The position numbers were made by a program, and so were the translations under genes. A DNA stretch of 17,545 nt from PALSA-1180 sp964624625 (GTDB lineage Bacteria > Oederibacteriota > Muellerivitia > Muellerivitales > Muellerivitaceae), in the NCBI GenBank assembly GCA_964624625.1, contig CAZUXW010000063.1:1-17545 (forward strand), written 5' to 3'. Shown one piece after another: positions 1 through 7,012 of this stretch; the first letter of the stretch is position 1; each line of letters begins with the position of its first letter. A model generated the notes under the pieces. That model saw only the letters and a list, made by a program, of their open reading frames with translations. It was not told the DNA's origin and made no database searches.

Positions 1-260
1 GAGTGACGGTGCTCGATGTTTCAGGGCACGGCAAGCAGAAGGGAATCACCGAGTCTTACCGGGGACAGAGCGTGGAAGGGCTGCTTCCGAAACTGATGGT
101 CGTCGCGGTGGTAGATAACGACCAAGTCGCGGAAGTGGTGGGAGTCATCAGCAAAGCCGCGAAAACCGGGGAGATGGGCGACGGGAAGATATTCATCTCG
201 ACCGTTGACGACGCTTTCCGTATCCGCACGGGAGACAAGGGCGATAAGGCTATCAGCTAA
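1..260 (+). CDS. PII nitrogen-regulatory signalling protein, 3' part (gene runs off the left edge)
   Basis: This is the C-terminal ~85 residues of a GlnB/GlnK-family trimeric PII protein, which senses ATP/ADP and 2-oxoglutarate and controls nitrogen-assimilation proteins in the cytoplasm. The sequence shows the T-loop entry GHGKQKG, the T-loop (TESYRGQSVEGLLPK), the B-loop TGEMGDGKIF and the C-terminal IRTGDKGDKAIS. Against E. coli GlnB, the N-terminal ~27 residues are missing. The GTG at position 3 is therefore an internal valine (GVTV where GlnB has GMTV), not a start. The T-loop position that is Tyr51 in E. coli GlnB is Val here, so uridylylation at that site is not expected. A neighbouring amtB or glnA would be expected to the left but is not visible. 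Family assignment is secure; GlnB versus GlnK versus another subtype is not resolvable. Confidence 0.93.
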   Translation, partial: VTVLDVSGHGKQKGITESYRGQSVEGLLPKLMVVAVVDNDQVAEVVGVISKAAKTGEMGDGKIFISTVDDAFRIRTGDKGDKAIS

Positions 261-291
261 GCCCTTTTAGGATGAAGGGACGCGAAAAGAG

Positions 292-321
292 AAGGGCCGG
301 CCGAAAGGCCGGCCTTTTTTT
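292..321 (+). terminator. Intrinsic terminator of the PII gene
   Basis: A perfect 8-bp GC stem (GGCCGGCC at 295-302 and again at 307-314) closed by a GAAA tetraloop is followed by seven T residues (315-321). It lies 32 bases after the PII stop codon. The T tract is only on the plus side, so it should not terminate the minus-strand gene that ends at 325. Confidence 0.92.
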
Positions 322-324
322 GCG

Positions 325-651
325 TCAGGATGGGTTGGATTGATTCAAATACCAGGGGCTTTGGCCCGGTTTCGTGAGGTCCCGGTACAAACTCCTGGCT
401 TTCAGGAAAGTGAAGGTTTCATAATTTGTCGACAGGTAATTTTGGGAGGAGGTAAGGTCAAAGGAAGCGAATTCCTTGATCCACCTGGCGCCCAAATAAC
501 CGCCGTTGATGTGGAAGCATTTCTCGACTTGGTAGTATTTTTCCAGCCATACCCGGAATCCCCCGATCTTAACCGGGAAAAGGGCAAAGGATTTTTGAAT
601 CCGCAAGTCCCCGATTTGAGGTCCTTGGTTTATCTTGATTCTCCACCGCAT
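325..651 (-). CDS. Hypothetical protein, 108 aa
   Basis: I do not recognise this family. The product is a small, soluble-looking, aromatic and basic protein starting MRWRIKINQGPQIGD, with no signal peptide or membrane segment. It contains FRVWLEKYYQVEKCFHI in the middle and a charged, Tyr-rich C-terminal half. I chose the ATG at 649-651 because GCGGAGG sits five bases upstream. A GTG two codons earlier overlaps that SD and is less likely. The gene stands alone, converges on the PII terminator, and diverges from the methyltransferase at 842. The SD and the compact fit support a real gene, but function is unknown. Confidence 0.6.
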   Translation of the reverse strand: MRWRIKINQGPQIGDLRIQKSFALFPVKIGGFRVWLEKYYQVEKCFHINGGYLGARWIKEFASFDLTSSQNYLSTNYETFTFLKARSLYRDLTKPGQSPWYLNQSNPS

Positions 652-740
652 AAACACCTCCGCTTCAAAGCCTTCAATTCAAAACCAGGCATATCCCCAT
701 TGAGGTCCATGTTTTCCTTCATGGAATATACGGCAAGAGC

Positions 741-781
741 CCGTTAAGCTGCCGTTAAGAGAGGCGTGTAAGATGTATAGA
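741..781. promoter_or_regulatory. Candidate regulatory region: tandem CCGTTAAG boxes 11 bases apart with a possible -10
   Basis: CCGTTAAG occurs at 741-748 and again at 752-759, an 11-base period, which is the arrangement used by PhoB/OmpR-type response regulators. TATAGA at 776-781 could be a plus-strand -10 element about 61 bases upstream of the methyltransferase start. No good -35 is visible, as expected for an activator-dependent promoter. This rests on pattern alone. Confidence 0.25.
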
Positions 782-841
782 AAACGTAAATAGTTTGATT
801 GAAATCGGTAAAGTGGGCCTGGAATCACAAAGGATAACATC

Positions 842-1453
842 ATGCCTGTTTACAAACAAACCGTGCGCCAGGGATATAACCGGATCTCAAGGCGTTACAG
901 AACTGACCAGGGCAAGGGACCGGACGCAAAAAAGATGTTGCCTTGGCTTCGGGAAGTTGATCGGCGTTTAAATAAGGGGAGCCGTGTTCTTGAGCTGGGA
1001 TGCGGGATGGGGATCCCGGTCGCGAAGTTTTTTGCCGCTCAACAGGATTATCTGGGCGTGGATATTTCCGACGTTCAAATTCAAAGGGCAAAAAAGCTGG
1101 TGCCCAGGGCCAAGTTCCGCCGGGAGGACATGAGCCGTCTGAAATTTCAACCCTCCACCTTTGACGCCATCCTCAGCTATTACGCCATCATTCACCTGCC
1201 TCTTCGGGAACAACGGCCGCTGATCAAAAGGATTTACCGATGGTTGAAGCCAGGCGGGCTCTTTGAGGCAACCCTGGGTTGGGGCCGCTGGACGGGCCGG
1301 GAGAAAAATTGGTTCGGCGCCGAAATGTTTTGGAGCCACGCGGATCAAGGCACTTACCGAAAATGGCTAAAAAAAGCCGGCTTCCAGATCCTGCGGCAGA
1401 GACTGATCCGCGAGGGCCGGGGCGGGCATGTTCTTTTTCTCTGTCAAAAATAA
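842..1453 (+). CDS. Class I SAM-dependent methyltransferase
   Basis: The product is 203 aa. Motif I (VLELGCGMG, residues 49-57) binds S-adenosylmethionine, followed by an acidic motif II in YLGVDIS. Further motifs are FDAILSYYAIIHLP and the post-motif WLKPGGLFEATLG. These identify a Methyltransf_11/25-type fold, cytoplasmic, with no membrane segment. The N-terminus is basic (YKQTVRQGYNRISRRYR), similar to small-molecule methyltransferases of the UbiE/generic group. AAAGGA about nine bases before the ATG supports the start. It is monocistronic, with its own upstream region and 167 bases to the next gene. The substrate cannot be deduced. Confidence 0.88.
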   Translation: MPVYKQTVRQGYNRISRRYRTDQGKGPDAKKMLPWLREVDRRLNKGSRVLELGCGMGIPVAKFFAAQQDYLGVDISDVQIQRAKKLVPRAKFRREDMSRLKFQPSTFDAILSYYAIIHLPLREQRPLIKRIYRWLKPGGLFEATLGWGRWTGREKNWFGAEMFWSHADQGTYRKWLKKAGFQILRQRLIREGRGGHVLFLCQK

Positions 1454-1529
1454 TTTTTCGATGAAGTCGGGAGGGTATTTAAATAAAGCCGTTTGACGAT
1501 AAAACCTTTGGAGAATTCCTGCAAGTGAA

Positions 1530-1559
1530 AGGACACTTTCCAAGTTTTCTGGTTATGAT
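1530..1559 (+). promoter_or_regulatory. Possible promoter for the lipoprotein operon
   Basis: TATGAT at 1554-1559 is a fair -10 hexamer, and AGGACA at 1530-1535 (four of six matches to TTGACA) lies 18 bases upstream. This would give a leader of about 55 bases before the ATG at 1621. A second pair (TTGATT, 17 bases, TATTTT) lies closer, but would start transcription essentially on the SD, so I prefer this one. The call is weak. Confidence 0.25.
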
Positions 1560-1620
1560 AGGCGTCTGATTTGAATCGTTGATTTTTGTATTTCGATTTC
1601 ATATTTTGGAGAAGTAAACC

Positions 1621-2115
1621 ATGAAATATTTATCCTCGAAACTCAACTCCGCGCTCCTCTTGACCTCCCTGCTCCTTTCCGGCGGCTGCGCCAGCTCGCT
1701 GGCCTACCAGAAGGCGGCCGACCAGGGCTATCCCGGCTATTACGACAAGGCCTTGGACAACCCCGGCTCCTTCCAAATTGATTTCGTGACCGAGGACCGC
1801 AACCTCGCCTACGCCAAGTACGCCGCTTATTACCGCGCCGCGGAGCTGGCCTACGAAACGGGCTACCGTTATTTTCTTCCCCTCCAGGCCTATGACCTGA
1901 CCAAAAGGGGCAAGGCTTGGGGCGATCCCAAGAACCCTTCCAGCATTACCCCCGGCGTCCGGATCATCATCCAATGCTACAAGGAAAAACCGGTCAAGCC
2001 CGTTTATGACGCCTACCAATATCTCAGCACCGCCAAGGTTCCCGGAAGCGATGAGATCTATTCCGCCGCCATGCGCAAGGGCGACGGGTCCTCCGGCGCG
2101 GTTTTGCCGAAGTAA
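1621..2115 (+). CDS. Putative lipoprotein (resembles the CC0125/CC1285 family)
   Basis: The product is 164 aa with a signal of lysines, then a hydrophobic stretch ending LLLSGGC. Cys23 is the likely lipidated residue, although the lipobox has Ser rather than Leu at -3. The mature part is Tyr-rich, with a central FQIDFVTEDRN... YAAYYRAAELAYETGYRYF segment. That recalls the CC0125/CC1285-type lipoproteins, in which an FxVxF...YALLRAAELxxxxGYxxF pattern occurs; this is from memory and tentative. GGAGAAG precedes the ATG by about six bases. It is followed after 21 bases by a small membrane protein gene, probably co-transcribed. Role unknown; presumed envelope location. Confidence 0.75.
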   Translation: MKYLSSKLNSALLLTSLLLSGGCASSLAYQKAADQGYPGYYDKALDNPGSFQIDFVTEDRNLAYAKYAAYYRAAELAYETGYRYFLPLQAYDLTKRGKAWGDPKNPSSITPGVRIIIQCYKEKPVKPVYDAYQYLSTAKVPGSDEIYSAAMRKGDGSSGAVLPK

Positions 2116-2136
2116 ACCAACCCTCCGGGAGATTCC

Positions 2137-2340
2137 ATGGAACTCAATGAGAAAGAAACGCTTTACGCCTATGGCTCCGGGGTCGCGTTGGTCGTCTTGA
2201 CCGGGACCCTGACGGTGGTCCTTCCTGGCTTGGAAAACTGGGAGAAAAAATTAATGTACGCCGGAGCCTTCATCCTCTTCATCGTCAGCGAGCCCCTTTG
2301 GATCTGGGGTAAAGGCCTGCTGAAACGGAACGAAAAGTAA
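2137..2340 (+). CDS. Small two-helix membrane protein, 67 aa
   Basis: Not assigned to a family. Two hydrophobic segments (about residues 11-31 and 39-58) are separated by the polar hinge LENWEKKLMY, and the protein ends in a basic tail KGLLKRNEK, consistent with an inner-membrane hairpin. The start has GGGAG at the right spacing. It begins 21 bases after the lipoprotein stop on the same strand, so the two are likely one operon. No catalytic residues are apparent. Confidence 0.7.
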   Translation: MELNEKETLYAYGSGVALVVLTGTLTVVLPGLENWEKKLMYAGAFILFIVSEPLWIWGKGLLKRNEK

Positions 2341-2685
2341 CGACCGGAGATCAGGCGCCCCTCACCCTGCCCTGCTATCGCTCGTAGGGAAAAGACCCTA
2401 TGGAACCCCCGTAAACCATTCAGGGGGTTTGCGCCCCTAGGACCCCAATGGGCAAATGGAATAGCGCCCGTTTCCCGCAAGGGGCGGGGGAATTACTTTA
2501 ATAAGCCACACTTCCATCCTTGGCTCATCCAGGGGACCGCATTCCGGCTCAAGGGTCCCGGTGAGCCGGCTTGGCTCATGTCCGTCCTGAATTTGAATAT
2601 TTAATCCAGGGGTCCTTGAACTCCATCCGGACATCACTTAAATTCCCCTTCGAGGCATTGACGCTAAATCATGGGGGAGAACATC
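2341..2685. other. Non-coding stretch with a GC-rich hairpin and short repeats
   Basis: No convincing gene is seen on either strand. It contains an 8-bp inverted repeat, CCGGCTCA at 2544-2551 with TGAGCCGG at 2562-2569, without a T tract. There is also a direct repeat of CTTGGCTCAT on either side of it (around 2519-2528 and 2570-2579). The 2360s carry a CCTCACCCTGCCCT stretch like intergenic repeats seen in many GC-rich genomes. It probably holds the 3' end of the lipoprotein operon and the thioredoxin promoter, but I cannot place either exactly. Confidence 0.4.
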
Positions 2686-3012
2686 ATGGAAACCTTGGGC
2701 CATACGAGCGATGGTAATTTTAAAAGGGACGTGCTGGATTCCAAAATCCCCGTACTGGTGGATTTTTGGGCCGAATGGTGCGGCCCCTGCCGGATGATGA
2801 ACCCCGCCTTGGAGGAATTGGCTAAGGAGTATGAGGGCCGGGTCAAGATCACCAAATTGAATGTGGACGAAAACGAGCAGGTCACCAGCCAATACCAGGT
2901 GCGCGGAATGCCCACCTTTCTGCTTTTCAAGAACGGGGAAGTGGTCCAGCAGATCCTGGGAGCCGTCCCCAAGTCCAAACTAGCCGGCGAGCTTCAACAG
3001 GTATTAGCTTAA
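2686..3012 (+). CDS. trxA: Thioredoxin
   Basis: The product is 108 aa, the usual thioredoxin length. It is a cytoplasmic dithiol-disulfide reductant, normally recharged by thioredoxin reductase. The active site WCGPC lies at residues 31-35 after VLVDFWAE, and the cis-proline loop is RGMPT (Pro76). The buried Asp26 and the glycine-containing FKNGEVV strand are present. I start at the ATG at 2686 rather than the upstream in-frame ATG at 2671. The purine-rich GGGGGAG between them is a textbook SD five bases from 2686, and the shorter form begins like other thioredoxins. It is a single gene with no reductase beside it. Confidence 0.93.
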   Translation: METLGHTSDGNFKRDVLDSKIPVLVDFWAEWCGPCRMMNPALEELAKEYEGRVKITKLNVDENEQVTSQYQVRGMPTFLLFKNGEVVQQILGAVPKSKLAGELQQVLA

Positions 3013-3038
3013 GCCATAACGACAAGAAGAACTCTTGG

Positions 3039-3132
3039 GCCACAGATGAACACGGATTAACACAGATTGAAACATTAAGAGGATTTTTAATTAGATTTTC
3101 GCTATCCGTGTTGATCTGTGTTCATCTGTGGC
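3039..3132. repeat. Long imperfect inverted repeat made of 10-base units (CACAGATGAA type)
   Basis: The left arm, 3039-3067, and right arm, 3104-3132, are reverse complements at 26 of 29 positions; two of the three differences are G-U compatible in RNA. The 36-base spacer is AT-rich. Each arm is itself a tandem of 10-base units (CACAGATGAA, CACGGATTAA, CACAGATTGA). Sequences of the CCACAGATGAACACAGAT type recur in intergenic DNA of many environmental bacteria, to my recollection. It lies between thioredoxin and the reductase gene. There is no U tract, so it is not a classical terminator. Confidence 0.85.
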
Positions 3133-3248
3133 TAAATTGGCTTTTTTCCTGGTTCCGGTTGGGTCGCCGATTATTCCGGTGGCGCCTTGCTTTAAATCCA
3201 GCCTCTTTCTAAGATCAATCTCTGTTAAAAAACTCAAAGGAAACTTTC

Positions 3249-4322
3249 TTGGACCTTTTTTCCCCGTTTAACTTAGGCGGCCTCGAACTGAAGAACCGCA
3301 TGGTCATGTCGCCCCTCACCCGCTGCAGGGCCGTCGGGGCCAACGTGCCCAATCCACTGGCCGTGACCTATTACACCCAAAGGGCCGGCGCGGGGCTGAT
3401 CATCACCGAGGCCACCCAGGTGGCTCCCCTGGGCCAGGGCTATCCCAACACGCCCGGCATCCACACCGAGGAACAAGCCGCCGGGTGGGTCAAGATTACC
3501 GAGGCGGTTCATCAGGCCGGGGGGAGGATTTACCTCCAGCTTTGGCACGTGGGCCGGGTATCCCATCCCGATTTCCACCAGGGGGAGCTGCCGGTGGCGC
3601 CTTCCGCCCTCCCGGTGGAGGGATCGCTTTTCACGCCCTTGGGAAAAAAGCCAATCGAAACGCCCCGCGCCCTGGAGACGGGGGAGATTCCGGGGGTCGT
3701 GGAGCAGTTCCGGCTGGGCGCGGTCAAGGCCAAGAACGCGGGATTCGACGGCGTGGAAATCCACGGCGCCAACGGCTACCTGTTGGACCAATTCCTCAAG
3801 GACGGATCCAACCGCCGGTCCGATCCCTATGGAGGCAGTTTGGAAAACCGGGCCCGTTTTCCGCTGGAAGTCGTGGACGCGGTAGTCGGGGTCTGGGGCC
3901 CGGAAAGGGTGGGGTACCGGGTCTCGCCCTATTTCGACCACTATTCCATGTCCGATTCCAACCCGCCGAAAACATTCGCCTACCTGGCCCATGAATTGAA
4001 CCGCCGCAAACTCGGTTTTTTGGAAATCGTGGAAGGAGTCTCGGGTCCCCGAAAACCGGCGCCAGGCACGAGTTTGCTGACGCCGGCCTTACGAAAAATA
4101 TTCCAGCAGGCCTATATCGTCAACGGGGGATACGATGCGAAGTCGGGAAATGAGATGATTGAAAAGGGGGGAGCGGACCTGGTGTCCTTCGGAACCCTCT
4201 TCCTGGCCAACCCCGACCTGGTGGAGCGATTCCGGAAAAAGGCGCCGCTCAACGCCGCGGACCCCGCGACCTTTTATGGCGGCGGGGTAAAGGGCTACAC
4301 GGACTATCCGGCGCTGATTTAA
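3249..4322 (+). CDS. Old Yellow Enzyme family alkene reductase (NADH:flavin oxidoreductase)
   Basis: The 357-aa product fits a single-domain FMN-binding TIM barrel of the NemA/OYE type, which reduces activated C=C bonds of enals, enones and maleimides, or nitro compounds, using NAD(P)H. Visible signatures are SPLTRCRA (Thr24 near FMN), QLWHVGR (residues 97-103), the substrate-binding pair His172/Asn175 in EIHGANGYLLDQF, SNRRSDPYGGSLENRARF, and the C-terminal GYTDYP. No Fe-S or second flavin domain is present, so it is not a 2,4-dienoyl-CoA reductase type. I chose the TTG start because AAAGGAAA lies six bases upstream and the protein begins directly with the family's LFSPFNLGGLELKNR. The physiological substrate is unknown. 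Confidence 0.93.
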   Translation: MDLFSPFNLGGLELKNRMVMSPLTRCRAVGANVPNPLAVTYYTQRAGAGLIITEATQVAPLGQGYPNTPGIHTEEQAAGWVKITEAVHQAGGRIYLQLWHVGRVSHPDFHQGELPVAPSALPVEGSLFTPLGKKPIETPRALETGEIPGVVEQFRLGAVKAKNAGFDGVEIHGANGYLLDQFLKDGSNRRSDPYGGSLENRARFPLEVVDAVVGVWGPERVGYRVSPYFDHYSMSDSNPPKTFAYLAHELNRRKLGFLEIVEGVSGPRKPAPGTSLLTPALRKIFQQAYIVNGGYDAKSGNEMIEKGGADLVSFGTLFLANPDLVERFRKKAPLNAADPATFYGGGVKGYTDYPALI

Positions 4323-4323
4323 A

Positions 4324-4491
4324 TCACTTCTTATCCTCATAGGCGCTATGGTCGGCCGGCCTGGGGTTGAGCCCGTCCGGGTGGGAGAGATATTGGTGAT
4401 AGACCCAAATCCCGGACGAAACCAGGCAAACCCAAAAAACAATGTCCCAAAATCCAAAACCCTTTTGGTTTTTAATGGTTGAAAATTTCAT
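4324..4491 (-). CDS. Small single-helix membrane protein, 55 aa
   Basis: The ATG at 4489-4491 opens a 55-codon frame ending in TGA at 4324-4326. The product begins MKFSTIKNQKGFGFWDIVFW, has one hydrophobic helix (about residues 13-31), and ends with the acidic/polar tail RPADHSAYEDKK. The basic N-terminus and polar C-terminus suggest an N-in, C-out anchor. GAAAGG upstream is a weak SD, about 11 bases away. The stop lies one base past the reductase stop, so the two genes converge tightly. Predicted from codon pattern and membrane character; no family recognised. Confidence 0.55.
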   Translation of the reverse strand: MKFSTIKNQKGFGFWDIVFWVCLVSSGIWVYHQYLSHPDGLNPRPADHSAYEDKK

Positions 4492-4688
4492 GGCGGGAGC
4501 GGCCTTTCACAGGTTCAGTTTGGATCATTTTACCCCTTTTCCTTGGCTGGGCCATCCAGCGATCTTTTTTTATGGGGAAATCCGCTGGAAAACCTTTAAA
4601 GGAGCCGTTCAAAAGGGAAAGGTCCATTGAATTTTAGCGGATTCAGGGAGACTATTGAGTCGCAGGCTTTTTAAAAGGGGGACTCGAG

Positions 4689-5087
4689 ATGAAAAATATA
4701 TTTTCACTATTGTTCAGCGCCGGATTAGGGCTGCTGGTTTTGCAGCCGCTGGCTTGCGGCGATAGCCCATCGGCCCCAGCCGCCCCTGCGGGAGGAACTC
4801 CGGCGCCGGGAACGGTCACCGCGACGAGCGGCAATACTTTCAGCCCCGCGGCGGTCACCATCACGCACGGGAATGCCGTTACCTTTGTCCTGGGCGGCGG
4901 AACCCACACGCTTTATATCGATAATGGGAGCGGAACCTGCGCCCAGAATTACTCTTCCTGGCCCCAAACCATCACTTTTCCCTCGGTGGGAACCTTCAGC
5001 TTCCATTGCAGCATCCACGCTCCCGCCTGCGGTACGGCCTCCTGCGTTTCCTGCACGGGGATGACGGGCCAGGTCATCGTCCAATAG
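4689..5087 (+). CDS. Exported cupredoxin (plastocyanin-like blue copper protein)
   Basis: The 132-aa product has an N-terminal signal ending QPLAC (possible lipidated Cys23, but Pro at -3 is atypical), a Pro/Ala-rich linker to about residue 41, and one cupredoxin domain. The candidate type-1 copper ligands are His73 (GGGTHTLYID), Cys107 and His110 (FHCSIH), and Met125 (GMTGQVIV). The loop between His110 and Met125 is longer than in plastocyanin and carries three extra cysteines (114, 119, 122). It probably acts as an envelope electron carrier or copper-binding protein. AGGGGGA six bases before the ATG is a strong SD. It converges on the gene ending at 5097. Confidence 0.85.
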   Translation: MKNIFSLLFSAGLGLLVLQPLACGDSPSAPAAPAGGTPAPGTVTATSGNTFSPAAVTITHGNAVTFVLGGGTHTLYIDNGSGTCAQNYSSWPQTITFPSVGTFSFHCSIHAPACGTASCVSCTGMTGQVIVQ

Positions 5088-5096
5088 GGGAGGCTT

Positions 5097-5558
5097 TCAG
5101 CCCTGTCCGAATAGGTGCTTTAAGTCCCTGGCGCATTGGGGCCCGCCCACGAAATTGCCGCTGTCATCCTCGATCATGATTTTATCGTCGTCCGCGATGT
5201 CGATCAGTAATTTCCACGCGATGGCCGACATTCGGGAGTGGAACGACACGGAGTAAACGGAAACATCCTTTTCCCGGATAAACAGCCGGTTGAACATCTC
5301 GAGGGTGGCAGGGGTTTTCAGGTTATAGACCCCCGTTTCGGTTTCGTCGGTTTCAATGAATTGGCCCGGCGGTTTAATCAGGCAGAAATCCAGGAAGACC
5401 ACCAGGTGGTTGTTGCCTTTGCGCTGGATCCCATAGCGGCGGGCGTTCACGACGAAATACTCCAAGGTGGGGTTTTGAATCCTGGGCAGGAAGTAATTCT
5501 CGAACTTAAAGGTGCCGGGGACATAGAGGTTGAAATTTTTCCAGATCAACATTTCCAT
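5097..5558 (-). CDS. Hypothetical protein, 153 aa
   Basis: Family not recognised. It is a soluble-looking protein with alternating hydrophobic/charged strands. Examples are LIWKNFNLYVPGTFKFENYF, NNHLVVFLDFCLIKPPGQF, and a C-terminal segment AWKLLIDIADDDKIMIEDDS followed by FVGGPQCARDLKHLF. There is no signal peptide or membrane span. The ATG at 5558 has no clear SD; the second ATG (codon 3) is an alternative. It lies 74 bases downstream of the HAD phosphatase gene on the same strand and may be the last gene of that operon. Confidence 0.7.
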   Translation of the reverse strand: MEMLIWKNFNLYVPGTFKFENYFLPRIQNPTLEYFVVNARRYGIQRKGNNHLVVFLDFCLIKPPGQFIETDETETGVYNLKTPATLEMFNRLFIREKDVSVYSVSFHSRMSAIAWKLLIDIADDDKIMIEDDSGNFVGGPQCARDLKHLFGQG

Positions 5559-5632
5559 AGGCGGACTCGAAGTGGTTTAAGGTAAAGGCCTTAAAAAGTA
5601 ATGATGGATTTTGTTACTTCCGCATCGTCTTT

Positions 5633-6505
5633 TCAAGGCTTGCCGGAAATTTCCCGGCCCTTTTCCCAGTCTTTCTCGATGAAACGGACGACGCTGTCGC
5701 TCCCATTGGCCCCGATGACCTGGTGGGCAAGGCCTTTCAACTCGGGCAGGGCGTTTTCCACCGCCAGGCTTCGGCCGGCGATCTTAAACATTTTAAGGTC
5801 GTTCCGGTGGTCCCCAAACACGACTAAGTCCTTGTCCCCGAAACCATACTGCTCCTGGAGGACCCGGATTGCCTGGTCCTTGGTGGCGCGGTGATCATGC
5901 ACCGTCAGCCAATACCAGCCCCGGCAATAACTGTCCTCGTATAAATGGGTCTCCACCCTCGCGCCGTGGCTTGCCTGAATGGATTCTTCCAGGGGCTTCA
6001 ATTCCTTTGGCAGGCCGATAATGGTCAGGCACACGATTGCCTGGTTCCGGACGGAGTCGAACCGCTCCACCGCCTGGAGCCTGGGGTCCTTTTTTTCCGT
6101 TCGCTCCTTCAAGTAATAGGCCATGCCCACATTCTGGATTCTTTGGTAATAGAGGCGGTCCCTTTCCCCGTCAAAGGCCGAGACGAAGGGAATCTGGCGG
6201 TGGTCGGCGATGGATTTTAAAAGGCTTTCCATGATGTCGGAGCCGATCGAATGGGTGCATTGGTGCCTGCCGGTTTGGTAATCGGAGACGTAGGCGCCGT
6301 TGAACTCGATGATGGGCAGGGTCAAGGGCAGGTCCCCTAAAATTTCCCGGATGGAAACCAGGCTTCTGGCGCTGGCCACGGTAAATCGGAGGCCCTTGTT
6401 CAACAGGCGTTTCAGCGTCTTGCGGGAATAATCGGACAATTTCCCTTCGGCGGTCAAGAGCGTGCCGTCCAGGTCGGAAACGTAAAAAGATTCGTTTTGG
6501 TTCAA
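5633..6505 (-). CDS. HAD-superfamily hydrolase, Cof type
   Basis: The 290-aa length is typical of Cof-type phosphatases (YidA/YbiV-like), cytoplasmic enzymes acting on sugar phosphates, nucleotides or cofactors. Motif I is DLDGTLL (nucleophile Asp11, acid/base Asp13), motif II is VASARS (residues 43-48), motif III is Lys209 in RATKDQAI, and motif IV is GDHRNDL (Asp232, Asp236) followed by MF. The ~110-residue insert between motifs II and III is the C2 cap that sets specificity. I start at TTG 6505: an AAAGGCGG SD lies just upstream and the reading begins directly before motif I. A longer open frame upstream overlaps the acetyltransferase gene and is rejected. The gap after the GNAT gene stop is 14 bases, so the two are co-transcribed. 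Confidence 0.88.
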   Translation of the reverse strand: MNQNESFYVSDLDGTLLTAEGKLSDYSRKTLKRLLNKGLRFTVASARSLVSIREILGDLPLTLPIIEFNGAYVSDYQTGRHQCTHSIGSDIMESLLKSIADHRQIPFVSAFDGERDRLYYQRIQNVGMAYYLKERTEKKDPRLQAVERFDSVRNQAIVCLTIIGLPKELKPLEESIQASHGARVETHLYEDSYCRGWYWLTVHDHRATKDQAIRVLQEQYGFGDKDLVVFGDHRNDLKMFKIAGRSLAVENALPELKGLAHQVIGANGSDSVVRFIEKDWEKGREISGKP

Positions 6506-6519
6506 ATCGCCGCCTTTGG

Positions 6520-6984
6520 TCAGTCCAGTTTTTTCGCGAAATGGAAGCCCGTGATACTCAAACGTTCCCGAAGATAAAAACGATGCGCGTCCACCCGGTG
6601 GGAACCCGAGTCCAAGTGGAATTGATCGCAATGTTTCTTTTTGGCTTCTTGGATCAGCCAATTCAGCAATAATTTTCCGTGCCCCTTGGAACGGCAGTCC
6701 GGATCGGTCACGAGATCGTCCACATAAAGGAATTTCCCCCAAGGTAAATTTTGGGAAAAACGGTAGCCGGCGACGCTGGTGATGACTCCATCGGCTTTGA
6801 CCACGGCCTGGAGAAAGCCCTGCTTGGCCATCTTTTGGACCAAACCGACGTATTCCTTTTTAATCAGGTGGGGGCGCAGGTGATGGATAACCGGAAAAGT
6901 CTCGGCGATCCGCTCTTTGGATTTCATGTCAACGGCGCAAACAACCACCTGGGACGGTTTACTCGAGAGTTTTGTTTTTTTCAT
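6520..6984 (-). CDS. GNAT-family N-acetyltransferase
   Basis: The 154-aa protein is of typical GNAT length. The acetyl-CoA pyrophosphate-binding motif is CRSKGHGKLLLNWL, preceded by the strand FLYVDDLVTDPD. The C-terminal part QFHLDSGSHRVDAHRFYLRE is the usual last strand-helix pair with a HRFY motif, ending TGFHFAKKL. The start has AAAGGCGG four bases from the ATG. It sits between the secreted protein gene (28 bases upstream) and the HAD gene (14 bases downstream). The acceptor substrate is unknown. Confidence 0.88.
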   Translation of the reverse strand: MKKTKLSSKPSQVVVCAVDMKSKERIAETFPVIHHLRPHLIKKEYVGLVQKMAKQGFLQAVVKADGVITSVAGYRFSQNLPWGKFLYVDDLVTDPDCRSKGHGKLLLNWLIQEAKKKHCDQFHLDSGSHRVDAHRFYLRERLSITGFHFAKKLD

Positions 6985-7012
6985 TTTTTCCGCCTTTTAA
7001 TCAGTCGAAAAT

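Noticed and set aside
3273..3992. A 239-residue open frame on the minus strand inside the reductase gene
   Set aside because: It lies fully opposite a strongly conserved OYE coding sequence, has no SD, and gives a Gly/Arg/His-rich low-complexity translation typical of GC-rich antisense frames.
4442..4630. A 62-residue plus-strand frame upstream of the cupredoxin gene
   Set aside because: It overlaps the better supported 55-residue minus-strand gene, has no SD, and lacks recognisable character.
5633..6742. A 369-residue open frame with the HAD domain in its C-terminal part
   Set aside because: The N-terminal ~80 codons overlap the acetyltransferase gene antisense to no known domain and have no SD. 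The TTG at 6505 has an SD and begins directly before the HAD motif.
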